Positions 41,491-50,243 of a stretch of DNA of 53,144 bases are shown here, in pieces; the stretch's first letter is position 1; the number at the start of each line of letters is the position of its first letter. The stretch covers positions 1 to 53,144 of the forward strand of contig NZ_JAMNXL010000006.1 of the NCBI RefSeq assembly GCF_023653175.1. Direction: 5' to 3'. Made by a program: the position numbers and the translations under genes. This stretch comes from Erythrobacter sp. Its GTDB lineage: Bacteria > Pseudomonadota > Alphaproteobacteria > Sphingomonadales > Sphingomonadaceae. The notes below the pieces were generated by a model. That model was not told where the DNA came from, ran no database searches, and worked only from the letters and a program-made list of their open reading frames with translations.

Positions 41491-42408
41491 TCAGTTCCCG
41501 GCGGCGATCAGCGCGGTCGGGGCCTGCGCGGTGCGCGGATTGATCTGCCACACAAGCGCCTCGCCTGCGGCTTGGGCGACCGGGCCTTCGTCGGTATTGT
41601 TGGCAAGGATGCGCATGCCGGGGGCTGCGCGGACGGTGAAGGTGCCCTCGATCTGGGGCACGCCCGGGATCGCGCCCGGATCCTTGCCCGCTTCGCGCGC
41701 TTCCTCGGCCGCGCCCATCGCCGCGAGCCCCGCGAAGGAGCCGGCGCCCAGCACCGTGCCGAGCCCGCCGCTCTCGGTGCTCTGCGCGGCAAAACCCGGC
41801 GCATTGATCCGCACCTGACCGCCCTTGCGCAAGTATGCCTGGACGAAGGGGTTGGTGGTGGGGAAGCCCTCGATCAGCGGGAACATGAAATCATGCCCCA
41901 TCGTGCCGGTGATGCGGTAGCTGACGTCGAACACCCCGTCACCCTTGTGAACCACGCGCTCCCAGCCCTTCTGGCGCTGGAGGATCTTGACCAGCTCGTC
42001 GGCGGCCTTGGGGTCGGACGGGTCGATCCCGCCCATCAGCGCCGCCATCTGTTTCGCCTGCTTCGTTTCCCGCTCAGCCCGCTCGGCCGCGCCCGCTTCC
42101 CATTCGGAACGCTGGGCGGCGAGCTCATCTTCGGTGCAATCGCGGTTCTCGTAGGTTTCCTCGTCGAAGCATTCGGTGGGCGTGAACTCCTCCTTGCCCG
42201 CCTCCATCTGCGCGAGCTTGGAAAGGCCTAGGAAGAAGATCTCGCCTTCATAGGTGAAGGTGAAGCTGTCCGGTCCGGTGATTGCTAGCTCGGAGATGAA
42301 TTTGCCCGGCGTCATGAAGCAGCCGCTGAGCGCCAGCGCGAAGCCGGTCAGCAGCGCGGCGGCCCGCAGCACGGCGGTGCGCGGGCGGATTTGCGAAAAC
42401 ATTGTCAT
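41491..42408 (-). CDS. putative lipoprotein
   Basis: MTMFSQIRPRTAVLRAAALLTGFALALSGCFMTPGKF lipobox LSGC. Confidence 0.75.
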   Translation of the reverse strand: MTMFSQIRPRTAVLRAAALLTGFALALSGCFMTPGKFISELAITGPDSFTFTYEGEIFFLGLSKLAQMEAGKEEFTPTECFDEETYENRDCTEDELAAQRSEWEAGAAERAERETKQAKQMAALMGGIDPSDPKAADELVKILQRQKGWERVVHKGDGVFDVSYRITGTMGHDFMFPLIEGFPTTNPFVQAYLRKGGQVRINAPGFAAQSTESGGLGTVLGAGSFAGLAAMGAAEEAREAGKDPGAIPGVPQIEGTFTVRAAPGMRILANNTDEGPVAQAAGEALVWQINPRTAQAPTALIAAGN

Positions 42409-42434
42409 GGTATTTCCCCCTCTCACCCTGGCTT

Positions 42435-43226
42435 CTACCCGCGCGAGGCCACCGCATAAAGCGCAATCGCACCGGCGTTGGAGACGTTGAGGCTCTCGAT
42501 CGCCGAGGAGATCGGCAGCTTTGCCAGCACGTCGCAATGCGCGGCGATGTTCTGCCTGAGGCCTTCGCCTTCCGCGCCGAGCACGATCGCGACCGGGCCG
42601 GTCGGGAGGATGTCGGCGAGCACCGCCTCGGCCTCGCCCGCCAGCCCGATGCGCCAGTAACCCGCCTCGGCGAGTTCCTCGAGCGCGCGGGCGAGGTTGA
42701 CGACGCGCACCCAGGGCACGGTCTCCAATGCGCCCGATGCTGCCTTGGCGAGCACGCCGCCTTCGGGCGGGGCGTGGCGGTCCTGGGTGACGATCGCCGC
42801 CGCGCCGAAGGCCGCCGCCGAGCGCAGGATCGCGCCGACATTGTGCGGATCGGTGACCTGGTCGAGCACCACGATCGGTCGCTCCGCCGCGCCGAGCGCG
42901 ACTTCATCGAGGAACACGTCCTCGAGCGGGGCACATTCCAGCACCAGACCCTGATGCGGCGCGTCCTTGGCCACCAGCCGCGCGAGGTCTGCGGCCTGGG
43001 CGTGCTCGATCGGGAAATCGGCGGGCAATTCGCCGTCGAGGCTTTCGAGCCCTTCGGGCGTGGCCCATAGCTTGCGGTGCTGGCGCTCCGGATTCTTCAA
43101 CGCCGCCTCGACAGCGTGGCGGCCCCACAGGCGTACCTGTCCGCTCGACGCCCGGCCCGAGCCGCGTCCGCCCTTCATCCGCCCCGCACGGCCGCGCAGC
43201 GCGCGCTTCTTCTCACCTTTGCTCAT
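42435..43226 (-). CDS. rlmB: 23S rRNA (guanosine(2251)-2'-O)-methyltransferase RlmB-like (SpoU family)
   Basis: RLWGRHAVEAALKNPERQHRKLW, VVLDQVTDPHNVGAILRSAAAFGA, IVLGAEGEGLRQNIAAHCD, ESLNVSNAGAIALYA. Confidence 0.93.
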   Translation of the reverse strand: MSKGEKKRALRGRAGRMKGGRGSGRASSGQVRLWGRHAVEAALKNPERQHRKLWATPEGLESLDGELPADFPIEHAQAADLARLVAKDAPHQGLVLECAPLEDVFLDEVALGAAERPIVVLDQVTDPHNVGAILRSAAAFGAAAIVTQDRHAPPEGGVLAKAASGALETVPWVRVVNLARALEELAEAGYWRIGLAGEAEAVLADILPTGPVAIVLGAEGEGLRQNIAAHCDVLAKLPISSAIESLNVSNAGAIALYAVASRG

Positions 43227-43404
43227 GCTCGTTCCTAGCGCCTCACAGGCATTGAAGCGCGCCCCCTGCCAGCAGGGGCATTGACAGGCAAGCACCGCTT
43301 CGCCAAAGGGGCGCCTCTCGGCAGCGGGCCCCCCCCCGGGGACTCGCGCAATTTCAGCGTTTCTTCGCGCTTCGAGATGCCCCCCTCATCGCAGGGGACT
43401 GTGT

Positions 43405-43490
43405 GGACAGGTGGCCGAGTGGTTAAAGGCAGCAGACTGTAAATCTGCCCGCGCAAGCGTACGCTGGTTCGAATCCAGCCCTGTCCACCA
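43405..43490 (+). tRNA. tRNA-Tyr(GTA)
   Basis: GGACAGGTGGCCGAGTGGTTAAAGGCAGCAGACTGTAAATCTGCCCGCGCAAGCGTACGCTGGTTCGAATCCAGCCCTGTCCACCA; class II variable arm, GTA anticodon. Confidence 0.96.
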
Positions 43491-43577
43491 CACCCCCTCC
43501 TGAGGCCTTATCCCTCAATAACTCACTGACTTTCCGTTGATCTTCTTCCCCCACTTGGTACGGAAGGTTGGTACGGA

Positions 43578-44462
43578 ATGGCGTTTGCGATGGTCGGATT
43601 GAAGCGCAGCAAGACAGGCCTTTGGACAGCCCGCAAGGAGATACCGGCGGACGTTCGGGCAGCCTACGGGAAGCGGGAAGAGAAAAAGAGTTGGCCAGCC
43701 GAACTCACGGCGGGGCAGGCGAAAGCCGAGTTGGCCGCATGGCTTATCCCCGTCGAAGAGCGCATCGCGGCCTTGCGGGCGATGGCAGGGCAGACCCCCG
43801 TCACCCTTTCGAAGCGGCAGGCCCGCGCTATCGCTGGCGAATGGTACAGGGCCAAGGTTGCCCAGCATGAGGATGACCCGGGCGATCCGGCGGGGTGGTG
43901 GTTCGCCGCGCTGGAGGTCGAACCGGAAGACCCAGAGGAGCGTGAAGCGGGGCGCGTGAGGCCCACGGGCTGGCTGATCGAAGAACGGGATGCCCTGTTG
44001 CGGGCCAAGGGGCTGGCGCTCACGCCGTCCTCGGGCGATGCCCTGTTGCAGGAGATGGGCGACCTCTGGGTGTCGCTCTGCGCCCTCATGGAGCGGCGGG
44101 CCGAAGGCGACTATGGGCCAGACCCGCTGGCCGACACGTTGCCAGCCCTTGAGGTCGCCTCAGTGAAGCCGAAGGCGGCAGTCTCGCTCAAGCAGCTGTT
44201 CGAAGACTACGCCGCCTCTGGCGCATCCTCCCCTCGCACGGTCGCCAAGTGGAGGCCCCATGTGAATAGCTTCGTGGCCCATATCGGGCATGACGACGCT
44301 ACACGGGTGACGGCGGCGGATGTGAACGGCTGGGTCAAGGCGCTCATCGCCAAGCCTCTGGCGGTCAAGACGGTGCAGGACAGCTACCTTCCCGCTATCA
44401 AGATCATTCTGGCGGATGCGGTGGCGCAAGGCCTCATCCCGTCTATAGGAAGACCTTGGTGA
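43578..44462 (+). pseudogene. truncated tyrosine recombinase/integrase (N-terminal and core-binding parts only)
   Basis: GLKRSKTGLWTARKEIPADVRAAYGKREEKKSW... and SLKQLFEDYAASGASSPRTVAKWRPHVNSFVAHIGHDDATRVTAADVNGW; ends at GLIPSIGRPW with no catalytic R...HxxR...Y domain. Confidence 0.8.
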
Positions 44463-44872
44463 TCCGCTCCCGGTCTCAGGTGCTATAGCGCGCCCTTTGT
44501 GATCCCCAGCGCGGCTGGGGCGGTCATCGTGCTATAGGCGGTGGTTGGTGATCCGGGTGCTATAGGAAGAGGTTGGTGATCCCCCTGCTATAGGGGGCCT
44601 TTTGGGAACCCCCCTTAGCGTCCCGTTTGGGCATCCCCCCTACCTACCCTACCTGTCCTGTCGACACGGGACGCTAAGCAGCCCGCAAACCCGCAGAAAT
44701 GCGTGGGCGGGGAGGGCCGTTTTGAGAGACCTAGGGTAGGGCGCGGGGAGGGCGTTGGGACTTCGGTGCTATAGGTCACCTTTTGGGGTTCCCCCGGCTG
44801 GCGCGGTCTCTGTGCAATAGGGCAACCTTTGGGATGCTCCAGCCCCGGCGCGGGCGGTCATCGTGCTATAGG
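44443..44872 (+). repeat. iteron-like array, consensus CTATAGG-N11-GATCC (23 bp)
   Basis: CTATAG (CAATAG once) at 44443, 44483, 44532, 44560, 44588, 44769, 44815, 44866; GATCC-like partner 18 nt downstream of the CTATAG start in most copies; 28-bp period for three consecutive copies. Confidence 0.75.
44614..44678. repeat. 13-bp perfect inverted repeat
   Basis: CTTAGCGTCCCGT (44614-44626) and ACGGGACGCTAAG (44666-44678). Confidence 0.85.
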
Positions 44873-45067
44873 GAGGGATAAATGCCGTACCGCTAGATCG
44901 AACAATGGTTCGAATCCCGCCTTTGCAATCGAACATTGCACGGGGTACGGAAATCAGGTACGGAAGGCGCGAAACAACGCGGAATTAAATCACGCAAAGT
45001 CAGTATGTTAGATGGTGTCTTGGCTGAGTCCAGCCCTGTCCACCACACCCTTTACCGTTGCCCGCAG

Positions 45068-46057
45068 TCAGCGCAGCGAGGCTTTCGAGTCCGCGAGCAT
45101 GGTGTCGAGATAGCCGCGCGTCTGGCGCGCCCGCTCCAGCGATTGGCGGGTCAGGCTCTCCGAATTCGTGCCGCGTACCGAGCGTGCCAGCGTCTCGAGA
45201 TAGGTGCGGTAGGTCTTCGCCGCCTCGGCATTCTGCTGCCTCAGGCGATAGCTGGCCAGTTCCGCGGGCGAGGCATCGCGGCCGGGCCGCTGGCGGTCAC
45301 CCAGACGGATCATGGCGCGGATGGCATCCCGGCAATCGTCCATTGCCGCGCGGTATTGCTTAAGTGTTGCGGTCGTCGCCGGGCTGTCGGCAATGGGCGG
45401 CGGGGGCGGGGCGACGATGCTCGTGGCCGGGAGGGCGGCGGCCTGTCCTGCGGCAGGGGCCGACGCGGTGCGGGTCACCGGAGGCAGCGTCCGGGCGGTG
45501 GCTGGAGCGGCTGCGACCGGCTTGACCTTTACAGCCGCTGCCTCTCAGCCGGAGCGGGCCGGTTCGGCGACCAGGTTCTGCAGCGGCGCGGCGGGCGGCG
45601 TGCCGAGTGCGGTGCTCTGGCCGGTCGGCGCAGCGGTATCGGTCGCCGCGATCCTTGCAGGGGGCGCAGCGGTGTTGTCCTGTGAGGCAAGCGCCTGCTG
45701 CGCTGCGGGGGCAGGCGGCGCTGCGGTGTTTCCCGCCGCATACCACGCGCCGCCGCCCAGCACCGCGAGCGCTGCGGCGAGGCCGGCATGGCGCATCAGC
45801 CCGATCCGCTCCCGAGCAGCCGGTACGCGAGCCGCGCGCAGCGCACCCGGGCCGGGCCCGGACGGCTCGAACCAGGGCAGCGCGTCCAGCGAGGATAGTG
45901 CCTCGGCCTTGGCCGCCGCCGACTGCTCGCCGCGCGCTGTTTCGCCAATCGGCTGCCCGCCGCAGTTCAGTTGCGCGCGCAGGCTATTTGCAGCGCTCAC
46001 CCGATCGACACGGGTCGAGGGATCGGCAAGGTGTGCGGACATCGGCCAGTCATCCAT
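45068..46057 (-). pseudogene. hypothetical membrane protein gene interrupted by one in-frame TGA
   Basis: ORFs 45545-46057 and 45068-45478 share a reading frame; only TGA at 45547-45545 separates continuous open codons (..PARSG*EAAAVKVKPVAAAPATARTLPPV..). Confidence 0.6.
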
Positions 46058-46135
46058 TCACGGCAGTTGGGTTCCTGCCTGTCCGAACGGATCGACACCG
46101 TCACAAATTCCCGCGCCGGGAAATTTACCTCTGCC

Positions 46136-48523
46136 TTATGCGGCCACGGCAATTCCCGAGTCGGTATCGCTCCACCGGAGGCCCGGCAGATAGCGGGCGG
46201 CGACCTTGCCGCCCTCGAGCGCGAACAGGTGCAGCCAGCCATTGTCGAACAATGCGCGCACCGCGGTGTGCTTCTCGAGAACCTTCAGTATCTCCTCGCG
46301 CGGCGCCTCGATCATCACGCTGAGGCGCAGCGGTTCGTGCTGCAGGCCCTCGCCGTCGTGGACCGCCTGCCAGGGGAGCCCTGCGCGCAAGGCTCCGCCA
46401 TTGCCCTCGACCACCCCGATCCCGCCGACGACATTGTGAATGAGCTTGTTGCCGCCGCCGAACATTGCGGGTGCGACGCTCGAGCCGTAATATTGGAGGC
46501 TGATCCAGCTGGCGACCACCACCGGCGCGGTGATGATCAGTTCGAGCGTGCCGAAGCCCTCGTCCGCCTGCCAGTCGTAGGAGTGCAGGAAGGCGCGGCC
46601 GCCGAGGTCGCGGCCCGCCGTGGCTTCGCGCGGCGCGGCGATGAAGGCGGCACAACCGGCAAGGCCCCATTCGGGGCGGATCTCGGCCCAGTTCTGCGCC
46701 CGGGCGGGGATGCTCGTGGCCGAAGCGCCGGGGATGCGCAGCGCGCGCTCGGCGCGGGCGACCTTGGCGGCCTGCGCCAGCCAGCCGCGGACCTTCGCCA
46801 GATCGCTGGCGCGGGCGGCGGGCAGGCCATCGTCGTAGAGGGTGATCGCGTCGGTCGTGGTGTCGTGCAGGCCCGCCACGAACAGCGTGTCCTCAGGCAC
46901 CTCGACCCCGCGTGCGGCAAGCCCTGCGCGGGTCTCGGGATCGTTGAGCAGGATTGCCAGCAGACGGGCCGAAACCTCGCCGGTGTAGCCCCCGCAGGCG
47001 CCGCAGTGATAGGCGCTTTCGTGCGGGTTGTTGGTGACATAGCCGCCATGGCCGAGCAGCAGGACGATTGCGCCGTGGCCGCGCGTCAGGCTCATCGCCT
47101 TGAGCACCGCCGCACCGGTATCGGCCTTGGCCTCGGCGCTCATGCCGCCGATCACTGCGGGGGCGGGCTCGGGCGCGGGCTTGGGGGTGAAGCCCAGCGC
47201 GGACTTGACCAGCTTGACCGCATAGACGGGGCCCATCGCCTCGACAAAGGCGAAGGAGGAGACCGCCGCCTGCCGGAACCGGCCCCAGGCGCGGGCGGTG
47301 CGCGCCGCGATGCGGTCGGCCTGATCCCTCGCCGGATCGCCAGCGCTGGTGGTCTCGATCGCCGGGTTGAGCAGCACCGGCAGGCGCGCCTCGAGGATGT
47401 CCGAGCCATGGGCGTGATGCGCCAGCGGCAGGCCGAAGAAGCCGGCAAAGCCGATCGTGGCGATCGCAGGGTCGATGGCTTCGAGCGCGCGGCGGAACAC
47501 TTCGGAACGCACGTCGATGCAGAAGGCGGCCTGCAGGAAGGGGCGCTCCGCAGCGTTGGGAGCCGCGCCGTCCAATGCAGCGGCAAGGCGGCGCTGGTGG
47601 CCGCGGTCGGCAGCGTCCTGAAGGATCGCGAGCGCGACGCCTTCGGGCGAGGGCGCGACCTGCTCGGCATGGGCGGCAACGACCGCGGCCCAGCTTGTCG
47701 CGATGGCGGGGGTCTGGACCAGCAGCGCCTCGTCCCAGATCAGACGGATCGCGAGCAGGTCCATCAGGGTGCGGTCGGTGCCGCCGTCAAGCTCCGCCTG
47801 CCACAGCAGCCAGCGCGCATGCTGCGCCCAGCCGCCGAGGCTCATCGCAAGCCGGTGGAAGGCGGTCGGCGCGGCGGCGTCGGTGATGCCGAGGGTCTCG
47901 GCAGCCGAAAGGATCGCGCGCTCGGTGGTGTCGGGGGCGCAGGCGACATGGGCGCAGAAGCCGGTGAGGCCCGCGATCTCGGGGGTGAGGTCATGCATCG
48001 CCCAGCCGCGCCAGGCGGTGAAGGCCTCGGCGCCGGGGGCGGGGGACCACAGCGCCTGTCCGCGATCGAAGTGGCCCGCGGCCCACAATCCGATGCACTT
48101 GTCGATGAGCGCGGGCCAGTCGATGCCGGTCGCCTGCGCTGCCAGGTCGGCGACGGTCGGCAGGGCGCGCGGGGCCGGCCCGGCGCCGATCCGCGCGGCG
48201 GCGTGGCGCAGCATCGCGGTGTCGGCGGGCTTGAGCGGCGAGGCGCTTGCAGCCAGCGCCTCGGCAAGGTCGCTCTCGATGATCGCGCCGCTGACGATCG
48301 CCTCGCAATAGTCCGCGCCGGTCTGCGTGACCCGCACCCCGGCGACCCGCGCCAGCCGCGCGGCGGCAGTGGCAAGGTCCTCGTGCGTCTGGCCGAGGAA
48401 GGGATTGACCGCGACGGTCGCATCGAGCGGGAAGGCGGGGGGTACCATGCGGCCTGCGGCCTCTGCGGCTTCGAGCACCGCCGAGAAGCGGGCCGGGGCG
48501 ATGTCGGCGTGGTTCATCAGCAT
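46136..48523 (-). CDS. dabA: DUF2309 / inorganic carbon transporter subunit DabA-like
   Basis: AFCIDVRSEVFRRALE, GYVTNNPHESAYHCGACGGYTGEVSAR, FVAGLHDTTTDAI metal-site motifs; RBS AAAGGAG upstream of ATG 48523. Confidence 0.9.
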   Translation of the reverse strand: MLMNHADIAPARFSAVLEAAEAAGRMVPPAFPLDATVAVNPFLGQTHEDLATAAARLARVAGVRVTQTGADYCEAIVSGAIIESDLAEALAASASPLKPADTAMLRHAAARIGAGPAPRALPTVADLAAQATGIDWPALIDKCIGLWAAGHFDRGQALWSPAPGAEAFTAWRGWAMHDLTPEIAGLTGFCAHVACAPDTTERAILSAAETLGITDAAAPTAFHRLAMSLGGWAQHARWLLWQAELDGGTDRTLMDLLAIRLIWDEALLVQTPAIATSWAAVVAAHAEQVAPSPEGVALAILQDAADRGHQRRLAAALDGAAPNAAERPFLQAAFCIDVRSEVFRRALEAIDPAIATIGFAGFFGLPLAHHAHGSDILEARLPVLLNPAIETTSAGDPARDQADRIAARTARAWGRFRQAAVSSFAFVEAMGPVYAVKLVKSALGFTPKPAPEPAPAVIGGMSAEAKADTGAAVLKAMSLTRGHGAIVLLLGHGGYVTNNPHESAYHCGACGGYTGEVSARLLAILLNDPETRAGLAARGVEVPEDTLFVAGLHDTTTDAITLYDDGLPAARASDLAKVRGWLAQAAKVARAERALRIPGASATSIPARAQNWAEIRPEWGLAGCAAFIAAPREATAGRDLGGRAFLHSYDWQADEGFGTLELIITAPVVVASWISLQYYGSSVAPAMFGGGNKLIHNVVGGIGVVEGNGGALRAGLPWQAVHDGEGLQHEPLRLSVMIEAPREEILKVLEKHTAVRALFDNGWLHLFALEGGKVAARYLPGLRWSDTDSGIAVAA

Positions 48524-48548
48524 GGCGTTGTCTCCTTTGATGCGTTCG

Positions 48549-50114
48549 TCAGCGGGTCGTTGCGGTGCGGAAGCCGCCGATCGCACGGTCGAGCAGGGCG
48601 TTGAGATAGAGGCCGTTGGCGAGGTGGACGCGCAGGCCAGCAGCGGCGGGGTGATGCGCCCACAGCGGGAACAGCGCCTGGGCAAAGGCGACGAGGCCGA
48701 AGCTCGCGACCGCGACGACCAGCAGTGCCCATTCGAGATCCGTCGGCCGCGGCGCGGCGGGCAGCACCGGACCCCAGATGCCCTGCGCGAGGGTCTGGAA
48801 GCTGAAATAGCCGATCGCGGCAGCGAGCGCGGCGGCGGCGGTGCGCTTGGTCAGGGCCACGGGCGCGCGGTCGGCAAGGCCCTGCGCGACGAGGTAGGCC
48901 ACTCCGAAGATCAGGATCGCGCCCAGCGCCAGCGCCTGCGGGGTCTTGGAGCCGAAGGCATAGGTGAAACTCGCGGCGATGGCAGCGAAGATGGCGAGCG
49001 CAAGCGCGAAGCTCTTGAGCACCGCAGCCACGCTTGGCACCGCGACCGGCCCGGGGCGGCGGATGCTCGCGACTTCGGTCACCGCCGTCCCCGAAGAGAG
49101 GAAGGCGTGCGCCTTGTAGAGCGAGTGGGCAATGATGTGCAGCAGCGCCAGCGTCCACAGGCCGAGACCGCACTGGAGCAGCATGAAGCCCATCTGCGAG
49201 ACCGTCGACCAGGCGAGCGCGGTCTTGATCGCGCTCTGGGTCAGCATCACCGCCGCGCCGAACAGCGCGGTGAAGCCGCCGATCATGACCAGCGCGGCCA
49301 TCGCTCCGGTGCTCTGCTGGACGAGGCCCGCAGCGGTGATCAGCAGCACGCCGCCCGAATTGATGATCCCGGCATGGAGCAGTGCGGAGACAGGGGTGGG
49401 GGCCTCCATCACCTCGGTTAGCCAGCCGTGCAGGGGGAAGGCGGCGGTCTTGAGGGCAGCGGCGGCGACGAGCGCGGCGATACCGAGCGTTCCTGCCAGA
49501 CCGACGCCGGCGACGCTTGCGGCAGCGGGCAGGGCGGTCAGGTCGAGCGTGCCGAACCGCGCGAAGAGCAGCGCCGCCGCGATCACTAGCATGATGTCGC
49601 CGGTGTGCCACACGGCGGCAAACTTGGTCGCCGCGCGCTGGGCCTCCGGGCGGTCGGGGTAGAAAAGCAGCAGGCGCTTCAGCGCGAGCCCGACGGAGAT
49701 GGTGGCGATGATCAGGGTGGGGAGCGTGCCCGCCTGGACGAACACCAGCACTGCGGCGAGCGCGGTCAGCATCAGCCCGTGAAATGCCCCCTCGCGCGCT
49801 TCGCCATCAAGGTAAGTGCGGCTGTAGCGCATCACGATCCAGCCGATGAAGCCGACCAGCGTGGCAAGGCTCGCCGCGACGAGGTCGGCGCGCAGGGCGA
49901 GGGTGAAGGGTGCGTCAAACAGCGCCGCTCCAGAAGGGGTGCCCAGCATCGCCTGCGCAAGCCCGACCAGCGTCACGCCGAATGCGGCAAAGGCTGCCAG
50001 TTCGGCGAGGGCCGGGAGGTTGCCGGGGCGTTTGCCCGGACGCAGCAGAGCCAGCACGATGGCCGGCACTAGCGCCAGCGGGGCGATCATGGTCTGGGTG
50101 ATGGCGTCTGGCAT
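48549..50114 (-). CDS. dabB: NuoL/antiporter-like membrane subunit, DabB-like
   Basis: TAAFPLHGWLTEVMEAPTPVSALLHAGIINSGGVLL...KTALAWSTVSQMGFMLLQCGLG; directly upstream of dabA. Confidence 0.88.
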   Translation of the reverse strand: MPDAITQTMIAPLALVPAIVLALLRPGKRPGNLPALAELAAFAAFGVTLVGLAQAMLGTPSGAALFDAPFTLALRADLVAASLATLVGFIGWIVMRYSRTYLDGEAREGAFHGLMLTALAAVLVFVQAGTLPTLIIATISVGLALKRLLLFYPDRPEAQRAATKFAAVWHTGDIMLVIAAALLFARFGTLDLTALPAAASVAGVGLAGTLGIAALVAAAALKTAAFPLHGWLTEVMEAPTPVSALLHAGIINSGGVLLITAAGLVQQSTGAMAALVMIGGFTALFGAAVMLTQSAIKTALAWSTVSQMGFMLLQCGLGLWTLALLHIIAHSLYKAHAFLSSGTAVTEVASIRRPGPVAVPSVAAVLKSFALALAIFAAIAASFTYAFGSKTPQALALGAILIFGVAYLVAQGLADRAPVALTKRTAAAALAAAIGYFSFQTLAQGIWGPVLPAAPRPTDLEWALLVVAVASFGLVAFAQALFPLWAHHPAAAGLRVHLANGLYLNALLDRAIGGFRTATTR

Positions 50115-50243
50115 CTGGCGAAAACTCCGTCGGCGGGCAGGATTGCTGATGCCGAGCGGATAGGGGCTGGACGAAATCAAAGAAAATTCATATTTTATCG
50201 TCAATCGTTCTATACAATGGAACGCTCATGCGGATTCGCAGCC

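Larger units (their letters stand above)
43474..45050. mobile_element. degenerate tRNA-Tyr-integrated element (attL-attR)
   Basis: 22-bp exact direct repeat TCCAGCCCTGTCCACCACACCC at 43474-43495 (tRNA 3' end) and 45029-45050; truncated integrase inside. Confidence 0.82.

Noticed and set aside
43326-43341. Poly-C tract (C9 then G4) as a phase-variable switch
   Set aside because: It lies in the rlmB/tRNA-Tyr intergenic region, not in a coding or promoter position with an evident phase-variable target; could also be a sequencing homopolymer issue.
44443-44872. CRISPR array
   Set aside because: Spacing is irregular (28 to 181 bp), the copies have variable interiors and tails, there are no uniform spacers and no cas genes.
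44901-44921. Second tRNA (GGTTCGAATCCCGCC) inside the element
   Set aside because: Only the T-loop-like string is present; flanking bases do not form a T-stem and no anticodon arm is visible.
45545-45547. TGA as selenocysteine codon
   Set aside because: Context is a low-complexity linker with no Cys homology or evident SECIS hairpin immediately downstream; nonsense mutation or sequencing error is simpler.
45971-48604. 877-aa plus-strand ORF opposite dabA
   Set aside because: Antisense shadow of DabA, which has clear family motifs; His/Arg/Ala-rich low-information sequence.
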